This document shows positions 36,552-50,591 of a stretch of 64,000 nt of DNA, piece after piece; position 1 is the stretch's first letter, and every line of letters starts with the position of its first letter. Under the pieces are notes generated by a model. That model was not told where the DNA came from. It was given only the letters and a program-made list of their open reading frames with translations, and searched no databases. The translations under genes were made by a program, and so were the position numbers. Source of the DNA: Syngnathus acus (taxonomy: Eukaryota > Chordata > Actinopteri > Syngnathiformes > Syngnathidae); the NCBI RefSeq assembly GCF_901709675.1, contig NC_051095.1:21763956-21827955 (forward strand). Direction: 5' to 3'.

Positions 36552-37069
36552 TTCAGTCATGAATACAGTAGGGTACATTTAAACGGGGTATAGATTTATA
36601 TATGTATTAAAATGTACAAAGTAGAAAATTATATGTATTACATTTCTTTGAGAAGTCAAGAAAAACATTGGTATGATTTTTTCATATGAATGATTAATTG
36701 AGTAGGATGAGTACGTTTTATTTAGATAGTTATCCATATTCTTTTAAAGGGATTATGTTGCCATTTTGCATTAACCAACAATACTACGTAACATCTACTT
36801 AAGTCTACAACTTCATTTTAGTTGAATTTGCGCATGCACAGTTTGTGGTTAGCTAGATTTCTACTCTAATAGTTATTTGTTTTAAAGCCATCAGCAATTA
36901 GGTCCACCACCTGAGCTAAGTTTAAATTTATCTTCATAAAACACAAGAATGTTTGAATTAACACTTCTCAAATCAAAATGACGAAGCGATCTTTTATTAG
37001 AAAAAATGAATGGTCTACGTTCAGTGGAAAACTTGATTCCAGATTTAGGGGAAAACTTTAATAAGTGTT
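36552..37069. other. Intron 2 segment with nothing recognised
   Basis: AT-rich; no feature. Confidence 0.5.
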
Positions 37070-37704
37070 GATGAGTACGCCGGCGGGATGGCTTCGTGCA
37101 GCGGTAGGGACCAGCGTGACTTAGCAACAGACGTCCTGCTCATCTGGCCGGTGCTGACTCGCGCCTTGGCCTCACAGCGGCGACCCCTGTGAGCGGTCCG
37201 CTCCCTTGGGCCTGCCCCATGGTGACGACGCCCACCATCTGCATCTGTCGACTGAGTGCCCAGGACGCTCCCCACACATTTGCCTGTTATGACGAATCAC
37301 AACCACGGTCCATTGCCTCATACCTTTTTCCGCGAATCGCCTGCTGAACTGCCTTTATGCTGGTTCTTGGACCCTGTGGAGGCTTTTTTTGTGTGTTTTG
37401 AAGTTTTCTTCTGGGTATTTAGGGGCAGGGGGGCGCTGTGTGGCGGGCCTCTGAGTCTCTGTGTCTAAGTCTATGGTATTTTGGCCTCTCACCAGCAGAC
37501 GTGCAGTTCGTTCTTTTTTCCTTTGTTTCAGCGTATTTTCTTTGTTGTTTTGCCTTTGATGACTTGTATCTTGTTGCACTTATTGGTTTCCTTTGAGACG
37601 CCGTTGTGAGTGGCAGCTTTTTCTCTGAGCCTAATTTTACCAACCAACCAACCAACCAACCAACCAACCAACCAACCAACCAACCAGCCAGCCAGCCAAC
37701 CAAA
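37070..37704. mobile_element. Unclassified GC-rich insertion ending in (CCAA)n
   Basis: 37070-37270 is much richer in G+C and CpG than both sides. The block continues through T/G-rich sequence to a (CCAA)n tract at 37639-37704. A GC-rich head plus short-unit tail would suit a retroposon. No reverse-transcriptase or tRNA box seen, so identity is open. Confidence 0.35.
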
Positions 37705-40700
37705 CGGCTGGTAAATGGCTGCCTAAACATTATTTTACCTGGCTATGTACGTGCTATGGAAGTGCAGCTCTCTCTGGTTAATAGTTTACGTGCAATGGAA
37801 GTGCAGACACTCTCTCTCGTTAATCGTTCATTGACCTGTCTTTTAGTTTTGAATTCGCCAGACAAGGTTTCATACAGCAAATCGCTATGTGCACACTTTT
37901 GATGTTTGTAATGTTAAGTCACTGTATGGAACAACAATTTTATATGTTGAGTTTTATTCCCTTTGAAGAGCCAGCAATCACTGGATCAATGAGCTTTCTT
38001 GTTTTGCCATTTTGAAAAGTATTTTTTTAATGGCTTAGCCTTGATATGTTTTTAAGGAAAGAAGATAAATATTAGTAAGGTAGAACCCATTAGATTGCTG
38101 GCAGATGGTTTGACGCAGCAAAGTACCAACTTTTAACCTCTCCCTATGATTAAGAATAACCTTAAACAAGTGTACAAGATGAAACTGCTATAAGCTGTCT
38201 TCCAAAGTCACTTAACGCAACCATGGCAAGCCAATGATGACAATGACCAATCTAATGCAGCGCTGGTTAAGTTAGGCGAGCTTTGCATGGCGCCTGCACA
38301 GACATGATCACTGTCATACCACAAATGGAGTTTTATAATCTCGACTGCATATTATTGAGAAATATAATTAAAATTTCGCCAGTGGTGTCATCCATGAGTG
38401 AACTTAGCACGTTAACTCATTAACATCTTCTTAGTGTAACTCTTACATGGATGATGCAAAATAATGAAAAACATCTTCTCTTTAACAGAGGCACCACCCT
38501 GAGTATTTTGGATATTTTGTTTTGCAGTTTATACCGTGGATGCAGTTCATGAAACTGCTCGCTGAAGGATAAAATCATAATGACGATTATTTTGTTCAAT
38601 ATTGAAATCACGATTATTTACACGATTATGTTTTTGAAATTAGAAAAGCATTATTTGAACATGTTTGGAACAGTATTTATTGAACATGTTAAAAAATAAA
38701 CACTCTCTTAATTATGGCCTGGATCTCCACTCTCTACACACGCGGGGGTGTAGCGGTTGTGTTGCGCATTGCGCGTCTCAGAACGGAAACACCAATTACT
38801 TTTTCCTCTATTATATGAATTTTGTGATCGTCTGGAACCAAAATGGTAATCAGGATTAAAATGTGTTTAATTGACTAGCCCTACGACCTACCCATTTTTT
38901 TTTTTTTTATTATCCTGACTTGGAACCGGCACGATATTTACAGGAGTAAAAGGCATACAAGGCAGGAGAAAGTTCCGCTGGTGGTCCCAAAAACATAAAT
39001 ACACATGCATGTTAGTGTCAGATGCTCCAAGAAAATAAATGCTCTTTGTTGCGCCACATACACCTTTGCGGTCTGCCCAGTCTTGCTGATGATTATTTGG
39101 TCTGACCTCTCACATTCCCTTCTGGCATGCTACTCGCTCAATGACAAGCACTATAAATAGTCATGCGTGAATGTCACTGACCTTTCAAATAATCCTTTTG
39201 TTTGAAATCACATACTTTGAAGCTTAATGTCAAATCAAATGTGTTTTAAAGCATAATTCACACCTTTTAATACAGAGTGGTACATTTGAATGTCAATGCG
39301 CAGTGAAAGATGAATTTGAAAATGTTTGAATTTTTTTTTACTCGACATGCAATAATTATACAGTGCAGTACTATATTTTTGAACGCAACAAGCAGCTTTC
39401 TTCTCGGAACTTATTTTAGCCATAAGCTGTTTTTTTTCCCAATAAAAGTATGAAATTCAGGCACAGCACGTGGATCAAATAAGAAAATGAAATATTAACT
39501 TCACAGCTTAACCGTGAAAAATAACACTCCTGTCAACCAACCTGGGCGATGTCTTCTCACCAGTCTGTGCATGAAATACTAAAGAAGGAAATACACCTTA
39601 AATATACCTAATGTTTCAGCATCTTATTGTACCATATTTATCGACATGCAGTTTTTTTTTTATAATCATCATTTTCAAACATATGAATTGATGCTTGTTT
39701 GAATGACTAATCTTCCCACCATGTGCATACAGGGAAATGACAAAAACTATGATATACATACATGTGTGGACAGAGCATGTTTTTGTGTTGAGAGCAGACA
39801 GCAGCATATAATTGCGATAATCATAGTACCATCAAACAACATGTACATTCTGAATGCATTTCCGACAAAAAACAAACCATTAAAGTGAGGGCGTGAGTGT
39901 GCCTGTGCGTGAGTGTGTAAAACGTAGGCCTGTATTGAGACAGCAAAGGACTTTGCTAACGGTATTCCTCTGTCTCTCTGGAGACACTCGAGGTGCAGAG
40001 GGCAACTGCAGTCTGATGCGGGGCATCTGTTCCCACATTTGTTAGGCTTCACCCGGTGTATGTGATTTAAAGATGTTGGGCAGGGTAGAGGAAGTGGGAC
40101 AACGGTGGGCAAAAGTGTGTGTGGGCTTGCGTTGTGATTGGTGTGATAGGTGCGGTTGGTGAAGTGGAACGGCAAGGTGTTATTGCAATAGAGGGCAAGT
40201 GCGGAGTTGTCATTGGACTGTGTTAAAGCTGACCCAGGGCGTCGGCTGCATTCACCTCATTGACCGCAAGATGGCTACCAGGCGAGTCTGCAGGTGGTAC
40301 TCAAGATACGACATCTCTTTCTGTGTACACCCGACTATCTTTTATCATTGCTCCACGTCTGTGTAGGTCTCTATTACATATTTAGTCTGTTTTTGGGCCG
40401 TCCTCACGTCTTCCCGCATTCATAAAATCCTGCCTTTTAGTCCACAATGTTCTCTAAATGCTTCAATTTACATATTGTAATCTCAGTGGGCACGTAACAT
40501 CCATAATGTATGCTGTAATAAGCATGAAGTTGGCCTCTGATGCCCGGTTAAGATAGGAAGAGGAATGTGTTCATCAGACTCATTTATAGCAGTGGCTAGT
40601 AAAGAGCAGGACCCCATCACGGATGACCTTTTTCTCCTTCAGTGGAGACTCACTGATGCAAGTTTAACATGGTAGCTGAGGGCAAGTGATGGAAATCTGC

Positions 40701-41566
40701 AGGTGATTTGAGGTAAATTATGGGTGTTGGTTCTCATGTCGAATGTGGTGCTGTTGATTTGATGGGAATTATTGACAAGAGGAACATCATATGGAGATGG
40801 TGTTTCTAGTATGCCAACATTGATACGGAAAGCTTATAGTGCTCTGATTTATGACTACTGTGGAGAATTGAGTGCTTCATAAAGATTTGCCGCCACCTGA
40901 GATTGAGTAATCAGTGAAGTGATCTGACTTTGGTGGATTACATTTCCAACGAACTGTAACGTCAGTTTCAATGGCGTGACTTTGTCAGAGAATGCGCACC
41001 GAAGGAGTTATAGTCCAACTCTGGCCCTTTGTCAAGGTCATATGGATTAGAAATGATTGGGTTTCCAATACTCTACTAGCGAGCTCCGCGTGATGAATCA
41101 TCACTCCATTCCAAATCGACACCAATTAAGAAGGTTTTGTTTATTCTGCTCTGGGACACGCTGTGGCTGTTCGCTTGGAACAAACACGCTCACCCCTTTC
41201 TCTCTTCACAAGCGACACTTTGGTATTTACAGGGATTAGCACACTGTGCCTCTGTGGTTTTGTGTGTTTCCATCTGCATGCTTCCTTATGCACTGTGGGG
41301 CTAGTATTTGTTTCAGGCCCAATGATTTGCCTTGTATCCACACACTCGTGCACGTCAGTGTTTGCCCGTGTGCGATGTTGGCATGTGCGTGCCAACAGTC
41401 ATGTCACTCACTGTTTACTCTGTAGTCCTGCTCTGTTTGTGCCGGTAGTTTCATGTCCAAAAGGCATGCTGTATGAAATGTGTGGTCGTGTAGCACAGTG
41501 CCAGACCACTGAATTCATTTGCATTCATTCCACTGCCTGTCTTTCCTCTGAACCCATTCTAATTAC

Positions 41567-41670
41567 CATCTCTCTCGCTCTCTCGGTCTCTCTCTCTTTC
41601 TCCATCTCTCTCTTTCTCCAACTCTCTCTCTTTCTTGCTGCCTCTCTCTGTCTCTCTCTCGTACGCTCTC
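41567..41670. repeat. (CT)n-rich low-complexity tract
   Basis: Imperfect CTCTCT/TTTCTC run; responsible for the 205-codon open frame over it. Confidence 0.9.
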
Positions 41671-43255
41671 TTATTGCTGGTGATGCATCTGTCAAGATTC
41701 TCTTCTCTCTTTTTAGCTGGAAGAAATCTCTTCATATTAGTTTGTTTGCTGTCAAGTCCAGCTACTTTCTACAGTTTTAGTGTTGGGAGCCACAAAAAAT
41801 ATAGTTGTGCATGTGAGTGAAAGCAATAATCCTTCATACTCTTTGTGTGTTTGTTGTGATTGCTTTGGGGTTGAGGGAGATGAAGCGTGTGTTCAACGGA
41901 GAGCAGAGGGAAGGAAGGGAGACCATCGTGAAATGTAGAAAATATAAACGTTAACAAATCACTGCAGTGGTCATGGCGATTCTTCACCTCTTGAGTCTCA
42001 ACAATTTGCAATTTCAATTTGCATTTTCCTCTTAATCTTGATGCAAATCATTGCAACTGAATCACATGCACCAAAGCTCGGCCATATGTCCCAATATACA
42101 AAAAAGCATTCATGGCATAATTCAGGAGGTACACTTTCACAACACAAACGGGATTAAAAAAATGTGTTTTGATTTGCACTGTCAGAGACAGAGAACATTT
42201 ACACTGTGTCTGTCAAATGACCATCCAATGTCCATCCCAAAAAAATCCTACACGTGTCACTGCTGGCTTGCTTCTGCATGACATCTATTTGCACCATGAC
42301 ATCAATGTGCGTCACTATTCCAGTCGGGAGGTTTAAATGCACGGGTATGTATCTCTGAGGCATGTAAACGGGTTATTGACGAATATTGGCTGCATGTAAA
42401 TGTCGCCGTTGTCTTTGAAAAACAAAATACTGACAATATTCGAGCTTTAAAAGGGTTATTGACTCCATGTAAACGTGTTTCTATGCGTGGTTTGTGTACA
42501 GCAGTCTGTCATCTAAGTTTCTAATTGATTTAAAATGCTTGTTCATTATTAAATGTTGGCAGGTTCTGTGTTTCAGCAAGCTTTCCGATAATATAAACCT
42601 TTTGAAAATAGGACAAAGATTATGAAAGTTATGACGGTTCGGGGCCATCTCTAAAAATATATATTTTTTTTTTAACCCTCGCAACTTCAGCACTTTGGCT
42701 GAGATGCATCATTAGTAAATGAGGACCATCATCTTTAAAGATAACGTTTTGTACAGCTCTTTTTTTGTTAAATTGTACCTAATCGTGACATGCTTGCTGC
42801 AAGCAAAACAATTCATTCTGGGTGTATTCACAACACAGGAATTTACATGGCAACATTATTTAATTTTCTTCAATATTTTTAAGTGTGTTTGCTGTCTATT
42901 TACTGTAAATATGTAAGTGAATGCGTTGTGGAAGTAGAGGCACTTTAAATTAATAAGAAATAGAAAAAACCCGTTTGGTTTTGTAAAATATGGTATGGTA
43001 ATTACATTTTGTTGATCATTAAAATAGTACATCAATATGAATGTGTTTCCGGAGAAGTAATTTGGAGAATGTGGGCCCCTACAGTGAACCGTTTGAGTGA
43101 TGCTAAGCCTCTCACTTTAGAACTCTGCCGCTCCACTCTCAAGGCTTCAACGCTTTCTCCAGGGAAAAGCTAGTTTCAGAATCACCTGAAGCCTAAACAT
43201 GATTGTGGGCTTGTTTTTGAAGATGGGGTTACAAACAAGTAATTACACAAATGCA

Positions 43256-43320
43256 TGCACACGCACGCACACACACATACGCACGCACGCACGCACGCAC
43301 GCACGCACACACGCACACAA
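43256..43320. repeat. (CGCA)n microsatellite
   Basis: Alternating CGCA/CACA units. Confidence 0.95.
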
Positions 43321-44799
43321 ATGCAGCCATAGAATTTGATACGGAAAAGCCAGATGACGCATGACTGCTAATTATCATGCTCTGTATGAAAATCAATTGG
43401 GGGAGAGAGGAAGGAGCTGTGTGCCCTCAGTTTCTTCATTTGAATTTTCTGGTTTTAATTGGACTATATGATTGTGTCACTTTGGTAAATGGAGTTCCTG
43501 CCGTTTGTGTCTGCAGAAATGAATCAATGGCTGTTTTTATTCTAATTGCTCCCTCTAAGACACATGTCATCAATACAATTATCAGTGTTTCTGCCAGCAC
43601 TGTTATTACCAATGTTTTCATCTTCATTGTTGTTATTGTTATCACCACCAGTGTTGTCGGGGAAGTCATCTTCGGCAATTCCTTTTTCGCCATGATCATT
43701 AGCAATATTACTCCCCGTTATCTTGCAAACATTATTATTTTTATCGATATCATTATTGTCCCTGCCAGCCTCATCAGCAACAATGAAATGAGCCATGGTA
43801 GAAGTTACAATGTCTGATGAGATAAAGCAGACAAATTATAACAGACAAAACAATGGGTCAGTGAAAATAAGATGATTTCTCAAGCTGGAAAAGGAAGACA
43901 AAAGACAGCCACATTAAATTCGAGTAGTTTGACCTTTTTGTGATGATATTTATTTTATCCAAGCATAGTAGTGGAATGAACTGTGTGGCTATTTAATGTG
44001 AGTTGATTAAGAAGCGAGATAGATTCAAATTGACATTTTTAAACTTTTGTTTTTTTTAGAGTTGGGTGGGTGATGCTTTTACTTGGATAGTTTGAATTCC
44101 TTTGATACAGAGGAAGGTATCATATTTTCAAGTTCTGGCTCTATGTATTTTGACAAGAATTTTCTGTAGTGCGAAACGAACTGCACAATTTTAATGAATA
44201 CACAGTTTGAGTGCAGATTTAGGTCCACCTACTCTGAAGCACGCCTTATATGCCTAAATACCTGCTGTTAGGACACCCACCCCCAATAAATTCCTGGGTA
44301 TTAAAATCCTTCAGTTCATATATTTAGGTCCCTTATAAAATCAAAAGCTGATAGTTGCTGGGAAATATCTCATAAGCGACTTTCCGGCGTCCCGCTTCTG
44401 GAGGGTAAGTCCCAGAGGAACCTCAGGGCTCAAGATACTCCACACTGTCACGGATGTCTTCAGAAGCGGTAATGGTCCCTCCCCCGGCCTCTATCTGGTA
44501 CTCACAGAGTTGACTTGATGTTTCTGAACTCCAGGCTAACTGAAGAAATGTTTTGTGCCCCCCTAGCCTACAGTGAGTGACTTAAACGGGTTACAACTGG
44601 AGCAGCACAGCTTGTGGTTGGTGTGTCTTTGTCTTGAAGCAACACATTGCAAGACTGTGTTTCAACACAATGGTTGAGATTGGATGTGATGAGTTAGATT
44701 TGTGCATGGGTCTTTGAGTGTGGGGATACAATGGTGCCTCGGCTAAGACTTCTAAACCATCTTGTGAATTGCACCTCCTGTGCCACCCTACTCACTGAG

Positions 44800-45369
44800 A
44801 TTATTCTTTGCCTTCATGGCTAGCCTATTACTGTGTATTTCCTCGAAGACGGAGTACATAACCCCAATTCTGGCCTCCTTTCATTACATTTAAGAGTTAA
44901 TTTTTAGACACATATTTGTTTTCAAACCGTTAAATGGCCACATCCCAGTTTACCTCTCTGAGCTCCTCCACCCAGACGCACCTGCCTGGTGCCTCAGGTC
45001 TGCAGACCAGATGCTACTGCAAGTGCTGAGAACAAAGCGGAGCCTCAGATTGGATCAAGCTTTTTAAATTGACGATTCTTCCCTCTGGAATGACCTCCCC
45101 TTAAATGTTCGGCAAGCTCCTTCCAATGTCCATTTTTAAAACTCGTTTGAAGATCAATTTTTATACTTGAGCTTTTGACTGACTTTGGACTGTTGCTGTT
45201 CTGCTAATGTATCTTATTTTGTGTTTCAATTTATTAATTTTTTTACTCTTTGTGGTTGTCCCATTGCTATATGTTTTGTTACAGCTGTAGCTTTTGTTAA
45301 ATGCTTTAATTAAATAAAGTTTGTATTGTATTGTATTGTATTGTATTGTATTGCATTGTATTGTATTTT
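44800..45369 (+). pseudogene. L2-type LINE, 3' end (reverse-transcriptase C-terminus, dead)
   Basis: Decayed reading YLSELLHP (about 44951-44974), LRSADQMLLQVLRTKRSLRL, SSLWNDLPLNVRQAPS, the typical C-terminal end of L2-type polyproteins, interrupted by stops and frameshifts. It ends in AATTAAATAAAGTTTGTATTG and a (TTGTA)n tail at 45321-45367. Confidence 0.8.
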
Positions 45370-45559
45370 GTCTCATCATAAGGAATAATCTAAATTGTAA
45401 TTCCTTCATTCAACACCAGGGTATCTCAGTTTTCCCGAACAGAATACATTTATAATGGCATTTTATGAAAACTGAGCGACATATATTGGATGATTTGACT
45501 ATTTTGGTTCAAATACCTTATTGGTGAGAAAGTCTACCTCATAATTCTGAGATTCCTGA

Positions 45560-45800
45560 TTAAAATTGTGGCTCCATCCTGTGTGCAGTTTGAAAGTCCT
45601 CCCCATGCTTGTGTAGGTTTTCCCTAGATACTCTGGCTTTCCTCCATACTCTCAAAATATGCATGTTATGTTCATCAAAGACTATATTGTCCATAGTTGT
45701 GAAAGACCAGTCCAGGGTGTAGTCTGCCTTTCGCCCGATGTCAGCTGGGATAGGCTCCAGCCCCCCATGCAACCCTGAACAGGATAAGCGGTGATGAAAA
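45560..45800 (+). mobile_element. Degraded Mermaid-like SINE, + strand
   Basis: TGTGTGCAGTTTGAAAGTCC, TTCCTCCATACTCTCAAAAT, ATGTCAGCTGGGATAGGCTC and GGATAAGCGGTGATGAAAAT occur in family order. Much older than the copies at 1853 and 57378; opposite orientation. Confidence 0.75.
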
Positions 45801-46069
45801 TGGAAGAATGGTTGACGTGAAAGTTAGTATGTCAAGGTGGCTCATAGTTGGGTGGATTGCATTCCTTTATTCCTGTGCCCTGCCTCTATCTCAAAGAGCT
45901 GGGATATGCTACATGTCATCTGTGACCCTAATGAGGAGAAATGGTATTAAGTTATGGACATCACTTGACTATTCCCATTTACGCAGCCACATTGGCAGTA
46001 AAATAGCGCCAGTGCGCCAATGACTAACAGTGGAGCATAGCGATAACACTTGTGTTTGGTCGGCAAGAT

Positions 46070-46088
46070 CCCCCCCCCCCCACCCCCT
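46070..46088. repeat. Poly(C) tract
   Basis: Twelve C, then A, then five C. Confidence 0.9.
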
Positions 46089-47186
46089 TTTTTCCCTTAA
46101 ATATAATAATAAAAATCTGAGCCAGGATGGGGAAGCGCCGGTGGTGGCACATTCGCTCGCGGCCTTCTTCACGCTGGAGACATGTCTTTATTCGTCAATT
46201 AATCGTAAAGAAGCATACAATCAAGTTACACCACCGTGATTAAACTGATGTAGTAATTGACTCACCTGATACAAAGTGATCGCTTCACAGGCGGTAAGTG
46301 CCACTATGAGAAGAATCCCATTTTGACGACTCGTTCTTGGCCCTTTTTAATGGCTGCTCTCCATTTTATTGGTCCGTGTTTTGCTTGTGAGTCGACTGCT
46401 CGTCACTTCTTTTGTCCCAGTTGCTGTCGCACCCCGGTTGTCGACCATTTTCAAAGTGTGGCTTTGTATTTATTCAAAGGAGCTTTATTACATTTGGCAT
46501 AGTGCATTGTCGGATGCATGCTATTTATATTATATTCATATACAGTCTAGTCCAAAATGATTCATACCCTGGGTATATGAATACTTTCGGGCTTGACTAC
46601 ATAATTGCATTACATTTTCTTTTAATGTAGTAGTGCAGTCTAAAATTGTTCTGTTGCTTTCTTTTAAGTAGGCCCCATTTGGGAAGTTCATATGGTTGAG
46701 AAAAAAGTTGAACTTTCATTTTCACCCACAATCTTTTTACCTTTGATGAAACAGCGCCTCTCAATTATAAAACAAATGAATTTCGTGTCATTTCAGCAGG
46801 TCCAAACAAATAGTCTTCAGCTCATGATTAGCCTTTTCAATCCACTAATTTGATTAGGCGAAAACACAAGTTACCCGAGCATGAAAAAGGTCCACATACA
46901 AAATAAATGCATACTAGCTAGTGATTCTTCCTGTCATTGTTAGAACTCATAAAAGCCATTGCATGAAGATAAAAAATAAAAATCAAGTGAAAGCGTCTGA
47001 TAACATGACACTGTTTGCTAACATGACACCGTTTGCTAACATACATTGTAGGCAGCATTCACATGCAAGATAACATGTCTTAATGTGGGTGTGCACATAC
47101 TGTCTCTTGCTGGTGAGCACTTACTTGTACAGTTTTTTCCTTCTCTATAAATGAAGCTTTTCTTATAAAAATACATTTACAATAAC

Positions 47187-47643
47187 ATTAAGGAGCGTAT
47201 CATCTTCAAGATACTCCTCCTCACCTTCAAAGCCCTTCACCACCTGGCTCCCACTTACCTATCCGACCTCCTTGTCCCCTACTGCCCCAACCGTCCCCTC
47301 CGATCCTCCAATACTTCACGTCTGACAGTCCCAAAATCTAAACTCAAATCCTTCGGTGTCAGAGCCTTCTCCCGCACATCACCCCGATTCTGGAACTCTC
47401 TCCCTCAGTCTGTCTGTGACTCACCCACACTCCCCATATTTAAGTCCCGTCTAAAAACTTACCTCTTCTCTCAAGCCTATGACCTCCCCTACCCATAACT
47501 GGTTTCCTCTTCTTAATTTTATCCCATTGTCTCTTCCCTGTCCCCCTCCCCCTCCCCTCATGTATGTCTTTGCCTTGTTCCCTGTAAGCGTCTTTGGGTT
47601 TTTGAAAAGCGCGATACAAATTTAATGAATTATTATTATTATT
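47187..47643 (+). pseudogene. L2-type LINE, 3' end with open C-terminal frame and (ATT)n tail
   Basis: 47196-47498 stays open for 100 codons to TAA: RIIFKILLLTFKALHHLAPT.., YLSDLL, VPYCPNRPLRSS, FGVRAFSRTSPRFWNSLP, FKSRLKTYLFSQAYD. These are the landmarks of the last part of L2-type ORF2, after the reverse transcriptase. The 3' UTR holds TTTGGGTTTTTGAAAAGCGC and ends in (ATT)n (47629-47643). The open frame shows it is younger than the copy at 44.8 kb. It is 5' truncated, so not mobile on its own. Confidence 0.88.
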
Positions 47644-48271
47644 ACGACAACTTGGCATAAGGTTATAATTCATCACAAAATTGTTACGCGTACTAAAAAT
47701 ACGAAATCGTGTGTGGGTGTTAAATGTGCATCACTGCAGATGGCCATGGGCAATACTATGGAGGAGGGCTGTTTAGTGAAACTGTACTGCATGTGTCAGT
47801 GAAAGCATGAAATAAACACGTGAAATGAGTAATGGTTTGTCACAACTAATGAAAAGAGTGTTTCATTATATCAGTACGCAAAGAATGGAGGCATAAATGC
47901 ATCAAAGACAAATTAGCCTTGATGAAAAATCAGTAAGCAGCGGTGGTCATTGAAAGATGACAAACCTCATTGTTTGGTCCAACATTATGATGACAGAAAT
48001 CACAAAGATTTTGTAGACACATTAATGTGAAATGCACTAATATGTACAGGCGTAGTAAATGCCATCATAACTGTGTCTATCATTCTTGCTAAAGCCTCAT
48101 AGCCTCAAAGCCATAGGTGGCCTCATAACAATCAGTGTCACATAGAAAGGTTTTTAGACCTTTGACAGTCAGTGGGTTGGTGTATGTGTTGGTATTATTT
48201 TTACCCATGCAGTTAGAAACGGATGGTTTGATCCACTGTGGTTGTGAACACAGCCGACGTTCTTACACTTA

Positions 48272-48578
48272 CCGTATTTTCCACACTATAAGGCGCACTG
48301 GATTATAAGGCGCACCTTCAATGAATGGCCCATTTGAAAACTTTGTCCATATATAAGGCGCACCGGATTATAAGGCGCACCTTCAATGAATGGCCCATTT
48401 TAAAACTTTGTCCATATATAAGATATATACAATTGGCCCGCGGGCCGAACTTTGGACACGGCTGCTGTAGTGGCTCAATATTGGTCCATATATAAGGCGC
48501 ACCTGATTATAAGGCGCACTGTCGGCTTTTGAGAAAATTGGAGGTTTTTAGGTGCACCCTATAGTGCGGAAAATACGG
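48272..48578. mobile_element. Type A TIR MITE, short form (307 bp)
   Basis: TA (48270-48271) and TA (48579-48580) flank CCGTATTTTCCACACTATAA and its reverse at the right. Inside, the GGCGCACC/CCTTCAATGAATGGCC block is duplicated. A segment around 48430-48470 (GGCCCGCGGGCCGAACTTTG) looks like part of an unrelated hAT-type MITE. Confidence 0.88.
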
Positions 48579-48580
48579 TA

Positions 48581-50591
48581 TACGTGGTTGCAGCAGGCGT
48601 AATGATTAGTCCTAACCGCAAACCACCAAATTCTCAGATGGCCCAAGGTTTGTCAAAGGAAACGTCATTAGTACGCCTGATGTGAATAAGCAGTATGTTT
48701 ATAAAGTTTAAACCTTTAAGAGTTATTTGTTTTAGTTGCAACAACTTCCAGAGCCGCTGATGTATACTGGAACTGGACGTAGAGCGCAAACCTCCGCAAA
48801 GGTCGAGCGACAATGAGCGACTTATTGCGCTTGTTTAGTTATTTGATATAGTCTACTTCCTGGTTTGTAAAGGAGGATAAACAGCTGGGAGTATTAAGAT
48901 TTTGTGGAACGAACATCTACATGGGGCCCAGTGACAAAGGAAAGCAAATTCTAGTCCTTGCGCATTTATAAATTTATAAATTCTTTATCCCCAAAAAATA
49001 AAATCCATGTTCTGCATATTTCGAAAATTAAATCTGTCCCACTATTTACTTGTTGCTTTGTCAAAAGGTCAATGAGAATCTCAATAAAACAGCAAACACA
49101 TTGCATCCTGAGACTTTTTCGTCGGGCTGTAATTTTAATTATGGACCATGATTGGATGATTATTTTGCTTGTTGCATTCATTATGGACACTTCAAAGTGC
49201 TCCTTTTTGCTTTTTTTTAAAGAAATGTTGTAGTGGTAAAATTGTTGCTCCTGCAGCGTATAATTTTGCCTACAATTGTGAATAGTCAAAAGCATATCAA
49301 GAATATTTTTTTTGATTCATCTGTTGTAAAAGATATTCTGTTGCTCTTGAATCGCTCATAAATGTTCAAACCTTTGTTAAAGCTCTAGTATGTGCTCTAC
49401 AAGTGAAATGTTTGAATTTAGTCTCACTCCACTCCTCCTTCCCTGCAACATCTAGCTCCCACCCTAGCTCACTAACACGCTTGCACGTTGGGACGTCAAG
49501 GTTGGCTGCTACATTGCTGGCATCATTTATTCAAGACGGAGCATTGCCAAAAGTGAAATGTTACTGGTTTGATGTGGTATTTTTTTTGGACGTGAAATCA
49601 ATTTAAAGAAATGAGTGTCAAACAATTGACCCAAAGTGATGATTGATGATAGTTCTCACATACGTCTGTCAAGATTAAAAAAATTGTTCTCTGGTGGCAA
49701 TCGTGTAGTATTTGCACAGCACACTAGTATGAAAGGCAGTGTTAGGGTGGTGCTCACTCTAACTTATTTTGCAATAATCATACGATGAAGATATTCTGCA
49801 AACCCTAACAGGGAGAGCACTCGGATGTCAGCATGTCAGCATCTTGGCCATTTTTGAGTTTGTTCGCTTAAACAATTTCAGCCGGTTTGGGACAAATCTT
49901 TCATTAATTTTCAATGTTCTTGCACAGAGTTGGCGTATGCGGATAAATGTTCAGTGTTTAATTGCTGTGCTCATGGAACCATAAAACAACCATATGGCAG
50001 GGGATGTCCCCCTAAACACTGAAAAGAGTCTTGGGGCAGTTGATGTGCTTTCATGAAGAAATAGCAACACATATGCAGTTGCTTTCACACATGACACACA
50101 AGCAAACGGGTTCTATCTGAAGCATGGAAACACAAACCAAACATTGAGTTATTAAATATCTGTTATTAGTGTGAAAACGAAGTGTGAAAACACGATGAGG
50201 CAACAGGAAGGAGGATGTGAAGGAATTATACCATAAAATGATAGATTGAAAGAGCTCCTGCTAGACCTCGAGGTTAGCAGTGTGAGCGGGTTACAGCTGG
50301 CTAGCTCATTTCGCAGAGCTACATATCTCATAATAAACATCATATGGGTAGTTTGGGCTGGCGGGTAAGGATTAAGTCAGAGCTATGCGCTCTTAAAATA
50401 CTCAGTGCTGCGGACAGCCCAGTATCTATTTATAGGGAGGCTGGGAATGTATCAAAGCAAGCATGAAAGGAGGCAATGGAATTTGATTTATATCAGTCAA
50501 AACACTTTCAGCTTACCTTATCTCACTTGCAATTTTTGGAACTTGTCGCTGATAATTTTTCGTTTACACCTGCCCTACCTCTTTTCTCCAG
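48581..50591. other. Intron 2 end, nothing recognised before the exon 3 acceptor
   Basis: No repeats or genes recognised; polypyrimidine stretch from about 50560. Confidence 0.5.

Larger units (their letters stand above)
37705..44799. other. Intron 2 segment, mostly featureless
   Basis: Contains a (CT)n-rich block at 41567-41670 and a (CGCA)n tract at 43256-43320. A 146-codon open frame at 43377-43817 is low-complexity. Nothing else recognised. Confidence 0.5.

Noticed and set aside
41163-41780. 205-codon open frame, the longest in the window
   Set aside because: It runs through a CT-rich low-complexity tract, has no domain, and reads as Ser/Leu-rich simple sequence.
43377-43817. 146-codon hydrophobic frame
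   Set aside because: Low-complexity AT/ATC-rich sequence open on both strands; no start context or similarity I recognise.
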